DNA of 13,454 nucleotides from an uncultured Devosia sp. (GTDB lineage: Bacteria > Pseudomonadota > Alphaproteobacteria > Rhizobiales > Devosiaceae): the NCBI RefSeq assembly GCF_946479885.1, contig NZ_CAMLHM010000079.1, positions 1 to 13,454 on the forward strand, in the 5' to 3' direction. The notes beneath the pieces are model-generated. The model was not told the origin of the DNA and did no database searches. It saw only the letters and a list, made by a program, of their open reading frames with translations. How positions within the stretch are numbered: position 1 is the first letter of the stretch; the number at the start of each line of letters is the position of its first letter. The position numbers and the translations under genes were made by a program. Of this stretch, positions 1 through 6,376 are shown piece after piece.

Positions 1-1197
1 ACCGGCGGCTATGGCCGCTCCTATTTCTCGGCGACTTCGGCCCATACCTGCACCGGCGACGGCAATGGCATGGTGGCCCGCGCCGGTCTTCCACTGCAGG
101 ATATGGAATTCGTGCAGTTCCACCCCACCGGCATCTATGGCGCCGGTGTGCTGATCACCGAGGGCGCGCGTGGCGAGGGTGGCTACCTCACCAATTCGGA
201 AGGCGAGCGCTTCATGGAGCGCTATGCCCCCAACGCCAAGGACCTGGCCTCACGCGACGTCGTCTCCCGCTGCATGACGCTCGAAATCCGCGAGGGCAGG
301 GGCGTCGGTCCCAAGAAGGACCACATCTACCTGCATTTGGACCACCTGGACCCCAAGGTGCTGCATGAGCGCCTGCCCGGGATCACCGAATCAGCGAAAA
401 TCTTCGCCGGCGTCGACCTGACCCGCGAGCCGATACCGGTGCTGCCGACGGTGCACTACAATATGGGCGGCATTCCCGCGAACTATCACGGCGAAGTGCT
501 GGACCCGACGCCTGACAATCCCGATCGCGTCGTGCCGGGCCTGATGGCCGTCGGCGAAGCGGCCTGCGCCTCGGTGCATGGCGCCAACCGGCTCGGCTCC
601 AATTCGCTGACCGACCTCGTGGTCTTCGGCCGCGCCGCTGCTATCCGCGCCGGCAAGGTGATCGACAAATCAGCGCCCATCCCCGGCATCAATGCGGCGC
701 AGGACGCCAAAATCCTCGCCCGCCTCGATCGCCTGCGCAATGCCAGCGGTTCCAAGCCGACAGCCGAGCTGCGCGACGCCATGCAGCACACGATGCAGGA
801 AGACGCCGCCGTGTTCCGCACCTCGGAGTCGCTGCAGTCGGGCGTCAAGCGGATGACCGATATCTATGGGCAGCTCAAGGACGTGCGCGTCACCGACCGC
901 TCGCTGATCTGGAATTCGGACCTGGTCGAAACCCTCGAGCTTGAAAACCTCATGGCCAATGCCATGGTCACCGTGGTCTCGGCCGAAGCCCGCCACGAAA
1001 GCCGCGGCGCCCACGCGCATGAGGATTTCCCCAGCCGCGACGACGAAAACTGGCGCAAGCACACGCTGAGCTGGATCGACACCGATACCGGCGCGGTTCG
1101 CCTCGGCTACCGCCCGGTCCATATCGACCCGCTGACCCCCGAAAGCGAAGGCGGCATCAACCTCAAGAAGATCGCGCCCAAGGCACGCGTTTATTGA
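1..1197 (+). CDS. sdhA: Succinate dehydrogenase flavoprotein subunit, C-terminal part (5' end outside window)
   Basis: Complex II / TCA-cycle enzyme subunit that oxidises succinate to fumarate and passes electrons through FAD to the SdhB iron-sulfur clusters at the inner membrane. The frame is open from base 1; 398 codons are present, so roughly the first 200 residues, including the N-terminal FAD-attachment region, are missing. Family landmarks, numbered from window codon 1: HPTG at 41-44, EGARGEGGY soon after, SRDVVSR with the probable proton-shuttle Arg at 85, HYNMGG with the substrate-binding His at 152, and [11 protein letters not shown] at 193-203 of the FAD domain. The C-terminal [10 protein letters not shown] and [12 protein letters not shown] match the usual tail. 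The TGA stop overlaps the ATG of the next gene by one base, pointing to co-transcription. Identification is very secure; only the 5' end is undetermined. Confidence 0.98.
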   Translation, partial: TGGYGRSYFSATSAHTCTGDGNGMVARAGLPLQDMEFVQFHPTGIYGAGVLITEGARGEGGYLTNSEGERFMERYAPNAKDLASRDVVSRCMTLEIREGRGVGPKKDHIYLHLDHLDPKVLHERLPGITESAKIFAGVDLTREPIPVLPTVHYNMGGIPANYHGEVLDPTPDNPDRVVPGLMAVGEAACASVHGANRLGSNSLTDLVVFGRAAAIRAGKVIDKSAPIPGINAAQDAKILARLDRLRNASGSKPTAELRDAMQHTMQEDAAVFRTSESLQSGVKRMTDIYGQLKDVRVTDRSLIWNSDLVETLELENLMANAMVTVVSAEARHESRGAHAHEDFPSRDDENWRKHTLSWIDTDTGAVRLGYRPVHIDPLTPESEGGINLKKIAPKARVY

Positions 1198-1688
1198 TGC
1201 GTTTCGCCCTCGCCATCATTGGCCTAACTCTTGCCGGCACGCTCGGGGTTGCCGCGCTTGATGTTCGGCTGGCCAGCGAGGCGGAGATTGAGCAGGCACT
1301 GGTTGGGTGTTGGGAGCGCGAGCCCACTCGAGAGCTTTTGGAATTAGCCGCTGGGGGCATTACGAACGACTACTCGGTTTGTTTTCACCCCGGGAACGTG
1401 GTCGAAACAACCATATTCATGGGTAGCTACATCAATGGCGTGCCCGATTTTGAGGGAATTGGTGATTCCGGGCGTTTCGAGGTTTCGAGCGGAAAGCTCA
1501 ATCTCAGTGGAATTCAGGAATCTGGATGGACGTCGGCGCGTGCCCTGGTGTCTTGCGACGTGCTTATGACCGCGGACCATGCCGAGATGCGGCTTGAGAA
1601 CTGCGTAGGCGCAGGTGCAGATCCCAACGGGGACAACCAAGACCCCGAACTGATTCCGAGTATCAGCTTTGCCAAGGTGGCCGAATGA
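1197..1688 (+). CDS. Hypothetical secreted protein with four cysteines, inside sdh operon
   Basis: I do not recognise a family. The 163-residue product begins with a typical Sec signal peptide ([20 protein letters not shown], cleavage near residue 20). The mature part has Cys38, 62, 120 and 136, enough for two disulfides, and alternating polar/apolar stretches (about 60-135) suggesting a small beta-sheet fold. The ATG at 1197 overlaps the sdhA stop; a TTG three bases upstream is possible but less likely. Its own stop overlaps the next ATG (ATGA), so translation is probably coupled on both sides. Base use differs from its neighbours: AT-rich codons such as TTA, CTT, TGT and TTT appear that sdhA largely avoids, suggesting a recent arrival or low expression. 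A periplasmic role is inferred from the signal peptide only. Confidence 0.75.
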   Translation: MRFALAIIGLTLAGTLGVAALDVRLASEAEIEQALVGCWEREPTRELLELAAGGITNDYSVCFHPGNVVETTIFMGSYINGVPDFEGIGDSGRFEVSSGKLNLSGIQESGWTSARALVSCDVLMTADHAEMRLENCVGAGADPNGDNQDPELIPSISFAKVAE

Positions 1689-2113
1689 CTGACATCGGCT
1701 ATTCGGGCACGCCCCTCGCGCAGAAGCTCGGCCTCAAGGACGGGCAGCGGGTGCTGTTTATCAGCCTGCCGGAGAGCCTCAACGATCTGCGCGTGTCGCG
1801 CCATTTCATCGAGATGGCGCAGGCGGGGTGGCAGACGTTTACCGATGGCGATCCGGGCTATGACGTGATCCACGGCTTCACCACCGAACGGGCCGAGCTG
1901 GAACGGGCGGCTAGGCCGCTGATGGACAGCATCGACCGCGATGGCGCCATCTGGATTTCCTGGCCCAAAAAGGCCGCCAAGGTCGCGACTGACATTACCG
2001 AGGATGTGATCCGCGATGTCGTGCTGCCGATCGGGCTGGTGGATATCAAAGTCTGCGCAGTCGACGAAACCTGGTCCGGCCTGAAGCTGGTCATCCGCAA
2101 GGAGCTGAGATGA
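1685..2113 (+). CDS. DUF3052-family protein
   Basis: A 142-residue cytoplasmic protein without signal peptide or membrane segment. The N-terminus (GYSGTPLAQKLGLKDGQRV, residues 5-23), the central WISWPKKAAK (90-99) followed by TDITEDVIRD, and the C-terminal KVCAVDETWSGLKLVIR (122-138) are what I recall as the conserved blocks of the DUF3052 family, whose biochemical role is not established. The start ATG lies inside the preceding stop (ATGA, 4-base overlap), and its stop overlaps the next start in the same way, so it sits in a tightly coupled stretch between sdhA and sdhB. Whether it acts on succinate dehydrogenase is unknown; position is the only hint. Coding reality is very likely from the family match, GC-rich codon use and coupling. 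Confidence 0.88.
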   Translation: MTDIGYSGTPLAQKLGLKDGQRVLFISLPESLNDLRVSRHFIEMAQAGWQTFTDGDPGYDVIHGFTTERAELERAARPLMDSIDRDGAIWISWPKKAAKVATDITEDVIRDVVLPIGLVDIKVCAVDETWSGLKLVIRKELR

Positions 2114-2394
2114 GAATTTTTGCCGGTCTGGCCCTCATTGGCCTGATGACGATCCCCGCCGCCGCGGCGCCCACTGCCGAGCAGAAGGCCGAGTTCCACG
2201 CGGTCTGCATGGGCATCGCCCAGGACGAGACGCTGTGCTCCTGCAAGGCCGATGCGGCGATGACGCTGATCGATGCGGATTTCATGGCCATGGTGATCGC
2301 GGCCATGCAGGGCGGCTCGGTGCCGCAGGACCAGTACAACGCCTACAATACCTACGTGGCCAAATCGAACCAGATCTGCAAGCCGAACTACTAA
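2110..2394 (+). CDS. Small secreted cysteine-containing protein
   Basis: A 94-residue protein of no family I can name. MRIFAGLALIGLMTIPAAAA looks like a signal peptide ending near residue 20, leaving about 74 residues in the periplasm with Cys33, Cys43, Cys45 and Cys90. The CSC pair at 43-45 and the terminal Cys suggest two disulfides, possibly metal binding. The rest is Ala/Met-rich and probably helical (MTLIDADFMAMVIAAMQ, 51-67). Its ATG overlaps the DUF3052 stop by four bases. The gap to sdhB is 40 bases and carries the sdhB ribosome-binding site, so this is the last of three small genes between the two SDH subunits. Codon use is like that of the core genes. A real gene is likely; function unknown. 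Confidence 0.75.
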   Translation: MRIFAGLALIGLMTIPAAAAPTAEQKAEFHAVCMGIAQDETLCSCKADAAMTLIDADFMAMVIAAMQGGSVPQDQYNAYNTYVAKSNQICKPNY

Positions 2395-2434
2395 TGCCTT
2401 GGGCTGCTGGCCCAGTTGAGAAGGAACGCGACCA

Positions 2435-3217
2435 ATGGTCGAACTGATGCTCCCCAAGGCCGATCGGCCGACCAAGGGCAAGACCTGGCCCAAGCCCGCC
2501 AATGCCAAGCGGCTGCGCGAGTATCACATCTATCGCTATGACCCCGACCAGAGCGCCAATCCGCGCATCGATACCTATTTCGTCGATCTCGACGATTGCG
2601 GCCCGATGATCCTGGATGGCCTGCTGTGGATCAAGAACAAGGTCGATGCGACCCTGACCCTGCGCCGCTCCTGCCGCGAGGGCATTTGCGGCTCCTGCTC
2701 GATGAATATCAACGGGCTCAACACCCTGGCCTGCACCAAGGGCATGGATGACTCGACCGGCCCGATCAAGATCTACCCGCTGCCGCATATGCCCGTGGTC
2801 AAGGATCTGGTGCCGGATCTGACCACCTTCTACGCCCAGCATCGCGCCATCGAGCCCTGGCTCAAGACGACGTCGCCGACCCCGGCCAAGGAATGGACGC
2901 AGTCGGTGCCGCAGCGCGCCAAGCTCGACGGGCTCTATGAGTGCATCCTCTGCGCCTGCTGCTCGACCTCGTGCCCGAGCTATTGGTGGAATGGCGAAAA
3001 GTATCTCGGCCCCGCCGCTTTGCTGCAGGCCTATCGCTGGCTGATCGACTCGCGCGACGAGACCACGCAGGAACGCCTCGACGACCTCGAAGACCCGTTC
3101 AAGCTCTATCGCTGCCACACCATCATGAACTGCGCCAAGGTCTGCCCCAAGGGTCTGAACCCGGCCAAGGCCATCGCCGAAATCAAGAAGATGATGGTGG
3201 AACGCCAGGCGGCTTGA
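2435..3217 (+). CDS. sdhB: Succinate dehydrogenase iron-sulfur subunit
   Basis: Electron-transfer subunit of complex II, carrying electrons from the SdhA flavin to ubiquinone. It has 260 residues, the usual length. The plant-type ferredoxin domain (about 30-130) has the [2Fe-2S] ligands Cys80, Cys85, Cys88 and Cys100 in [19 protein letters not shown] and LAC. The C-terminal bacterial ferredoxin domain has [17 protein letters not shown] (170-186) and [17 protein letters not shown] (227-243). By family precedent Cys170, 173, 176 and 237 bind the [4Fe-4S] cluster, and Cys180, 227 and 233 the [3Fe-4S] cluster; all are present. The start ATG follows GAGAAGGA (2418-2425) at 9 bases. It ends the sdh unit: the next 408 bases have no gene and begin with hairpin-forming repeats. 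Confidence 0.98.
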   Translation: MVELMLPKADRPTKGKTWPKPANAKRLREYHIYRYDPDQSANPRIDTYFVDLDDCGPMILDGLLWIKNKVDATLTLRRSCREGICGSCSMNINGLNTLACTKGMDDSTGPIKIYPLPHMPVVKDLVPDLTTFYAQHRAIEPWLKTTSPTPAKEWTQSVPQRAKLDGLYECILCACCSTSCPSYWWNGEKYLGPAALLQAYRWLIDSRDETTQERLDDLEDPFKLYRCHTIMNCAKVCPKGLNPAKAIAEIKKMMVERQAA

Positions 3218-3254
3218 GGGAGAGCACCCTAGTCCTCCCACCCACCGCGCGTCA

Positions 3255-3275
3255 CCCTCGGGCTTGACCCGAGGG
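3255..3275. repeat. REP-like palindrome downstream of sdhB
   Basis: CCCTCGGG (3255-3262), loop CTTGA, CCCGAGGG (3268-3275): a perfect 8-bp stem 37 bases after the sdhB stop. Very similar GGGCTTGACCC palindromes are scattered between genes in many alphaproteobacteria. No T-run follows, so it is more likely an mRNA 3'-end stabiliser or a repeat insertion than a classical terminator. Confidence 0.7.
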
Positions 3276-3308
3276 ACATGCACCGGCACGTCCCACCCAC
3301 CGGGTCCA

Positions 3309-3537
3309 CCCTCCCCCTTGTGGGGAGGGAAGCGAGATAGGACTTAGCCCTTGCTAAGTCCGTGATCGAGCAGGGTGGGGGTGTCGCGCTATCCGCAAGC
3401 TCGACACGTGTTCGACCCTCAGCACCCCCACCCTTGATCCAGCCATTCGAGCGTAGCTCTCATGGCCTTGGTCGCTCAAATCGCTCCACCGGAGCGATTT
3501 GCCTGGCGTCCGCTCCCAAGCCCCACAAGGGGGAGGG
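3309..3537. repeat. Nested inverted-repeat intergenic element (mosaic, RIME/RPE-like)
   Basis: Outer arms are a perfect 17-bp inverted repeat (3309-3325 and 3521-3537, core CTCCCCCTTGTGGGG). Inside lie a left hairpin with an 8-bp stem (3341-3348/3353-3360), a second pair of 12-bp arms (AGGGTGGGGGTG at 3372-3383 against 3423-3434), and a right hairpin with an 11-bp stem (3477-3487/3491-3501). The whole can fold into one branched structure of about 229 bases. There is no transposase. The architecture resembles the short mosaic palindromic intergenic elements known from rhizobia; assignment to a named family is inference. Confidence 0.75.
3442..3503 (+). repeat. Dispersed repeat, copy A
   Basis: This segment, from GCCATTCGAGCG to GAGCGATTTGCC, is clearly related to 12552-12608: both run GCCATTCG.GCG, AGC.CTCATGGC, CTCAAATCGCT, and then the closing GATTTGCC hairpin arm. 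Copy A has a perfect 11-bp stem around ACC (3477-3501). It forms part of the larger element at 3309-3537, whereas the other copy stands alone. Confidence 0.75.
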
Positions 3538-3575
3538 AGACGACTGCGCGGGCTGTGTGCCGCTTCCCCAAAGCA

Positions 3576-3603
3576 AAACGGCGGGGCTTTCACCCCGCCG
3601 TTT
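3576..3603 (-). terminator. Intrinsic terminator of the seven-repeat protein gene
   Basis: AAACGGCGGGG (3576-3586) and CCCCGCCGTTT (3593-3603) form a perfect 11-bp stem with a 6-base loop. On the minus strand the right arm runs into TTTTGCTTT. It lies 22 bases beyond the TGA at 3626, the expected place for a Rho-independent terminator. The opposite strand has only a short T-run, so it may work weakly for sdh transcripts as well. Confidence 0.85.
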
Positions 3604-3625
3604 CAAACTCATGCGCTTCGAGCCT

Positions 3626-5101
3626 TCAGTTGGCTTCGCTGGTCAGGATCAGCGTGCCGGCTTCATAGGCGGCCTTGCAGTCGGCGCTGTCGTGCATTTC
3701 GTCGCTTTCCAGCAGCACCGAGGCAGCGGCCGGGCCTTCGAAGCGCGGGTCGTCGCAGCGCTCGTCATTGGCATAGTCCGACGTGTTGTCGCCGAAGTCG
3801 ACATGGCTGCTGTCATAGGGCGCGCCGGCGACATATTCGGGCGAATAGACCTTGCGGATGGTCACGCGGCCTTCAGCCTCCAGCGTCTTGCAGTCGGTGG
3901 CGTCGCCATAGAGGTCGTCGGTCAACAGCTTCTTGTCGGTGCCTTCGCCGGTGAAGCGCAGGTCGTCGCATTCGCCGTCATTGGCCCACTTGCTCCAGTC
4001 CGAGCCATAGTCGAAGGCAGCGGCCGGCGAGGTCGAGGCGCCGCCATTGAAGGTGGCAGTGCCGGCGTCCACTGCGGCGCGGCAGTCGGTGGCGTCATGG
4101 CCGGTGTCGGCGTCGAGCAGTTCGTCGGCCACGCCAGTGCCCGAGAAGCGCGGATCGTCGCATTCGCCGTCCTTGGCCCACTGGCTGGTGTCGTCGCCAT
4201 AGTCGATATCGGCAGTGCCGTCGCCATTGAAGGTGACGGTGCCGGCATCATAGGCGGCCTTGCAGTCGGCGGCATCCTTGAGGATATCGGCGTCCAGCGT
4301 TTCGGCAGCCGAACCCGACCCCGAGAAGCGCGGATCGTCACACTCGCCGTCATTGGCCCATTCGCTCGAATTGTCGCCGAAGTCGATGGCGACGGGCGTG
4401 GTGGTGGTCGTGCCGCCAACCAGCGTCACGGTGCCGGCGTCGAATGCGGCCTTACAGTCGGTGGCGTCCTTCAGGATATCGGCATCGAGCGTTTCGGCAG
4501 CCGAACCGGTGCCGGTGAAGCGCGGATCGTCGCACTCGCCGTCCTTGGCCCATTCACTGCTGTCATCGCCGAAGTCGATGGCGGCAGGCGTGGTGGTCGT
4601 GGTGCCGCCGTCCTTGAGGGTCACGGTGCCGGCATCATAGGCGGCCTTGCAGTCGGCAGCGTCCTTGCGGATATCGGCATCGAGCGTTTCGGCAGCCGAA
4701 CCGGTGCCGGTGAAGCGCGGATCGTCGCATTCGCCGTCATTGGCCCATTCGCTGGAATTGTCGCCAAAGTCGATGGCGGCGGGGGTGGTCGATGCATCGC
4801 CCTTGAAGGTCACGGTGCCCGCTTCGTAGGCCGCCCGGCAATCGGTCGCGTCCTTGCTGATATCGTCGTCCAGCAGTTCGGCGGCCGAGCCGTCGCCCTC
4901 AAAGCGCGGATCGTCGCATTCCCCGTCCTTGGACCACTGGCTGGAATCGTCGCCGAAGTCGATGTCGGTGGTGCTGGTGACGGTAGTGGCAGGCCCGTTC
5001 TTCTTGTTGTCGATCTTCTGCGCCATGGCTGGCGCGGCCAGTCCGGCCCCCAGCACCAGAGCCAGAACGGCCCCTCCCAGAAGCTTTTGGAATGCGTTCA
5101 T
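3626..5101 (-). CDS. Secreted acidic protein of seven C-x25-C repeats
   Basis: A 491-residue exported protein. The Sec signal peptide is MNAFQKLLGGAVLALVLGAG then LAAPAMA, with cleavage after Ala27. The rest is seven tandem units starting at residues 47, 110, 175, 239, 299, 363 and 434. The consensus is DFGDDSSEWANDGECDDPRF, then G.GSA, L.D.., DATDCKAAYDAGTVT. Each unit has exactly two Cys spaced C-x25-C (62/88, 125/151, 190/216, 254/280, 314/340, 378/404, 449/475), suggesting one disulfide per unit. Linkers are Thr-rich (TTTTTPAA). The many Asp/Glu suggest calcium or other cation binding, but no canonical EF-hand loop is certain. The start at 5101 is chosen because GGGAAGGGA precedes it and a signal peptide follows; an in-frame ATG 75 bases upstream lacks both. 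Function unknown: adhesin-like, matrix or metal-buffer roles are guesses. Confidence 0.9.
   Translation of the reverse strand: MNAFQKLLGGAVLALVLGAGLAAPAMAQKIDNKKNGPATTVTSTTDIDFGDDSSQWSKDGECDDPRFEGDGSAAELLDDDISKDATDCRAAYEAGTVTFKGDASTTPAAIDFGDNSSEWANDGECDDPRFTGTGSAAETLDADIRKDAADCKAAYDAGTVTLKDGGTTTTTPAAIDFGDDSSEWAKDGECDDPRFTGTGSAAETLDADILKDATDCKAAFDAGTVTLVGGTTTTTPVAIDFGDNSSEWANDGECDDPRFSGSGSAAETLDADILKDAADCKAAYDAGTVTFNGDGTADIDYGDDTSQWAKDGECDDPRFSGTGVADELLDADTGHDATDCRAAVDAGTATFNGGASTSPAAAFDYGSDWSKWANDGECDDLRFTGEGTDKKLLTDDLYGDATDCKTLEAEGRVTIRKVYSPEYVAGAPYDSSHVDFGDNTSDYANDERCDDPRFEGPAAASVLLESDEMHDSADCKAAYEAGTLILTSEAN
3629..4963 (-). repeat. Seven tandem coding repeats of about 180-213 bp
   Basis: Units read on the minus strand begin at 4963, 4774, 4579, 4387, 4207, 4015 and 3802. 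Units 2-4 are nearly identical to each other at DNA level (for example the repeated TCGAGCGTTTCGGCAGCCGA on the plus strand, with small changes), while units 6 and 7 are the most diverged. This fits recent duplication in the N-terminal half of the array. Linker lengths vary but the C-x25-C core never does. Confidence 0.9.
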
Positions 5102-5186
5102 CGGTTGTCCCTTCCCGGATGTATGCCGCAAGTCATCGCCCGACATTACAGCGGGTTTGCGGCGCTCAAAAGCCATTTAGAGTGAA

Positions 5187-6131
5187 TCATTTGAATGCAT
5201 CCCGAGCGCGCCGTTCAGACCGGGTAAATAATAGGGAGCCTAACAGGACCAGTCCGGTGCCGAGGGCGTGGTAGATCGTGAAGGCTTCGCCCAGCACGAT
5301 GACGGCAATGACAATTGTTACCACCGGCCCGAAGGCGGCGGTGGACGACGTGGCACGGGCGCCAATGCGGGCCATGCCGGCATTCATCAGAAAGCTGGGC
5401 AAGACCGTGCCGAGCACGCCCAATGCCAGTCCGCAGGCCCAGATGCCGGGCGTCAGCGTCAGGTAGCTGGCGGGTCCCGATATGACCAGGTTCTGCACGA
5501 TTGCGCAGACCGCCGCGGTCGACATGGCAATGCAGGTGAACAGCCCCGCGCCAATCAGCAGCATCTGCCGCTTGGCCAGGTGCTGGTAGAGCGCGAAGGT
5601 GATGGCGGATCCCAGCACCAGCAGTGTGCCCAGCACCAGGCCATCAGGCGCGACGGCAAGGTTCCAGCCGAAGATGACGAGCAGCCCGGAATAACTCACC
5701 AGCATGGCCGGCAGCACGCCCCACACCATGCGGTCGCCGAAAAAGGCAATGCCGAGCAGCAGCACGAAGAACGGATAGGTGAACAGCACCAGCCGCTCAT
5801 ATTGCGCGGTGACATGGCTCAACCCCAGGAAATCGAGATAGCTCGAGACATAATAGCCCAGGATGCCGATAGCCATGCTCGCCAGCACCACTTTCGGGCT
5901 GAGGGCGGCAACCAGCTTATCCCCGCGCCTGATAATGGTGAGCAGAATGACTAGATAGACCGGCAGCGCCACCAGCATGCGCAGGCTCAGCAGCATTTCG
6001 GATGATGCGCCCATGCCATAGGCGAGCTTGATGAAGATGCCCTTGGTGGAAAACAGGATCGCCCCGGCTACGGCATAGGCATAGCCGACGGGGTCGCTGG
6101 GGGTTGCGGCGGTGGTGGTTGCGTTGGTCAT
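5187..6131 (-). CDS. EamA/DMT-superfamily permease
   Basis: A 314-residue inner-membrane protein with about ten hydrophobic segments arranged as two EamA repeats (about residues 17-155 and 163-304), the usual drug/metabolite transporter design and length. Typical family stretches are LLSLRMLVALPVYLVILL (48-65), YVSSYLDFLGLSHVTAQYER (94-113) followed by LVLFTYPFFVLLLG, and MARIGARATSSTAAFGPV (253-270), ending with a conserved GEAF. It exports or imports a small metabolite; the substrate cannot be read from sequence. The ATG at 6131 follows AGGA at 6 bases. It lies 245 bases downstream of xerC and 85 bases upstream of the seven-repeat protein, same strand. A structured leader and a candidate promoter precede it (see 6132-6192 and 6288-6316). 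Confidence 0.92.
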   Translation of the reverse strand: MTNATTTAATPSDPVGYAYAVAGAILFSTKGIFIKLAYGMGASSEMLLSLRMLVALPVYLVILLTIIRRGDKLVAALSPKVVLASMAIGILGYYVSSYLDFLGLSHVTAQYERLVLFTYPFFVLLLGIAFFGDRMVWGVLPAMLVSYSGLLVIFGWNLAVAPDGLVLGTLLVLGSAITFALYQHLAKRQMLLIGAGLFTCIAMSTAAVCAIVQNLVISGPASYLTLTPGIWACGLALGVLGTVLPSFLMNAGMARIGARATSSTAAFGPVVTIVIAVIVLGEAFTIYHALGTGLVLLGSLLFTRSERRARDAFK

Positions 6132-6192
6132 GGGCGGTCCTGAAGGAGCCCGCCATGCCAGTCACCGGAGCGCCAGAAAGGCGGGCCGGTGA
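6132..6192 (-). promoter_or_regulatory. Structured leader with possible mutually exclusive hairpins over the EamA ribosome-binding site
   Basis: Read on the minus strand: hairpin 1 (6192-6162) pairs TCACCGG with CCGGTGA and CGCC with GGCG around a 5-base loop. Hairpin 2 (6154-6133) pairs GGCGG with CCGCC and TCC with GGA, burying the AGGA Shine-Dalgarno (6141-6138). GCCCGCC in hairpin 1 (6186-6180) is exactly complementary to GGCGGGC, the 5' arm of hairpin 2 (6154-6148), so an alternative pairing would free the Shine-Dalgarno. This is a translation-switch layout by inspection; no known riboswitch consensus was recognised. Confidence 0.45.
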
Positions 6193-6287
6193 GACGAAGG
6201 GCTGGACGTCAGCGCTCGTTCCGGTCCCTGATGGAGCCAGAAAGCCAAATCGCAAGAATAAGCGTGGCGCGCGAGTGCATTGGCCTG

Positions 6288-6316
6288 TCGTAGCGTCACC
6301 AATGTGGCACTGACAA
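6288..6316 (-). promoter_or_regulatory. Candidate promoter for the EamA gene
   Basis: On the minus strand TTGTCA (6316-6311), a 17-base spacer and CTACGA (6293-6288) match an alphaproteobacterial housekeeping promoter reasonably well. Transcription would begin near 6281, giving a leader of about 150 bases that contains both hairpins next to the start codon. Confidence 0.4.
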
Positions 6317-6376
6317 GTCCGACATCATGATAACCGTTCGGCCAGGAGTGTGCCTCGGCATAGAATGGGATGTGAC

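Larger units (their letters stand above)
3218..3625. other. Gene-free stretch after sdhB, made of palindromic repeats
   Basis: No plausible gene is present. From left to right it contains a perfect 8-bp stem hairpin (3255-3275), a nested inverted-repeat element (3309-3537) with a dispersed-repeat segment in its right half (3442-3503), and the terminator of the gene on the other strand (3576-3603). Reading frames across it are low-complexity translations of these repeats. It separates the end of the sdh operon from a convergent gene. Confidence 0.8.

Noticed and set aside
3309..3537. Inverted repeats considered as insertion-sequence ends
   Set aside because: Only 229 bp long with no transposase or remnant, and the nested hairpins fit a palindromic intergenic element better.
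3629..4963. Regular repeats considered as a CRISPR array
   Set aside because: Units are about 190 bp, in frame throughout and protein coding; there are no short identical repeats with unique spacers and no cas genes.
3362..5185. A 607-codon open frame on the plus strand
   Set aside because: It is antisense to the seven-repeat protein. Its Gly/Val/Ala repeats mirror the repeats on the other strand, where a signal peptide, RBS and terminator are present.
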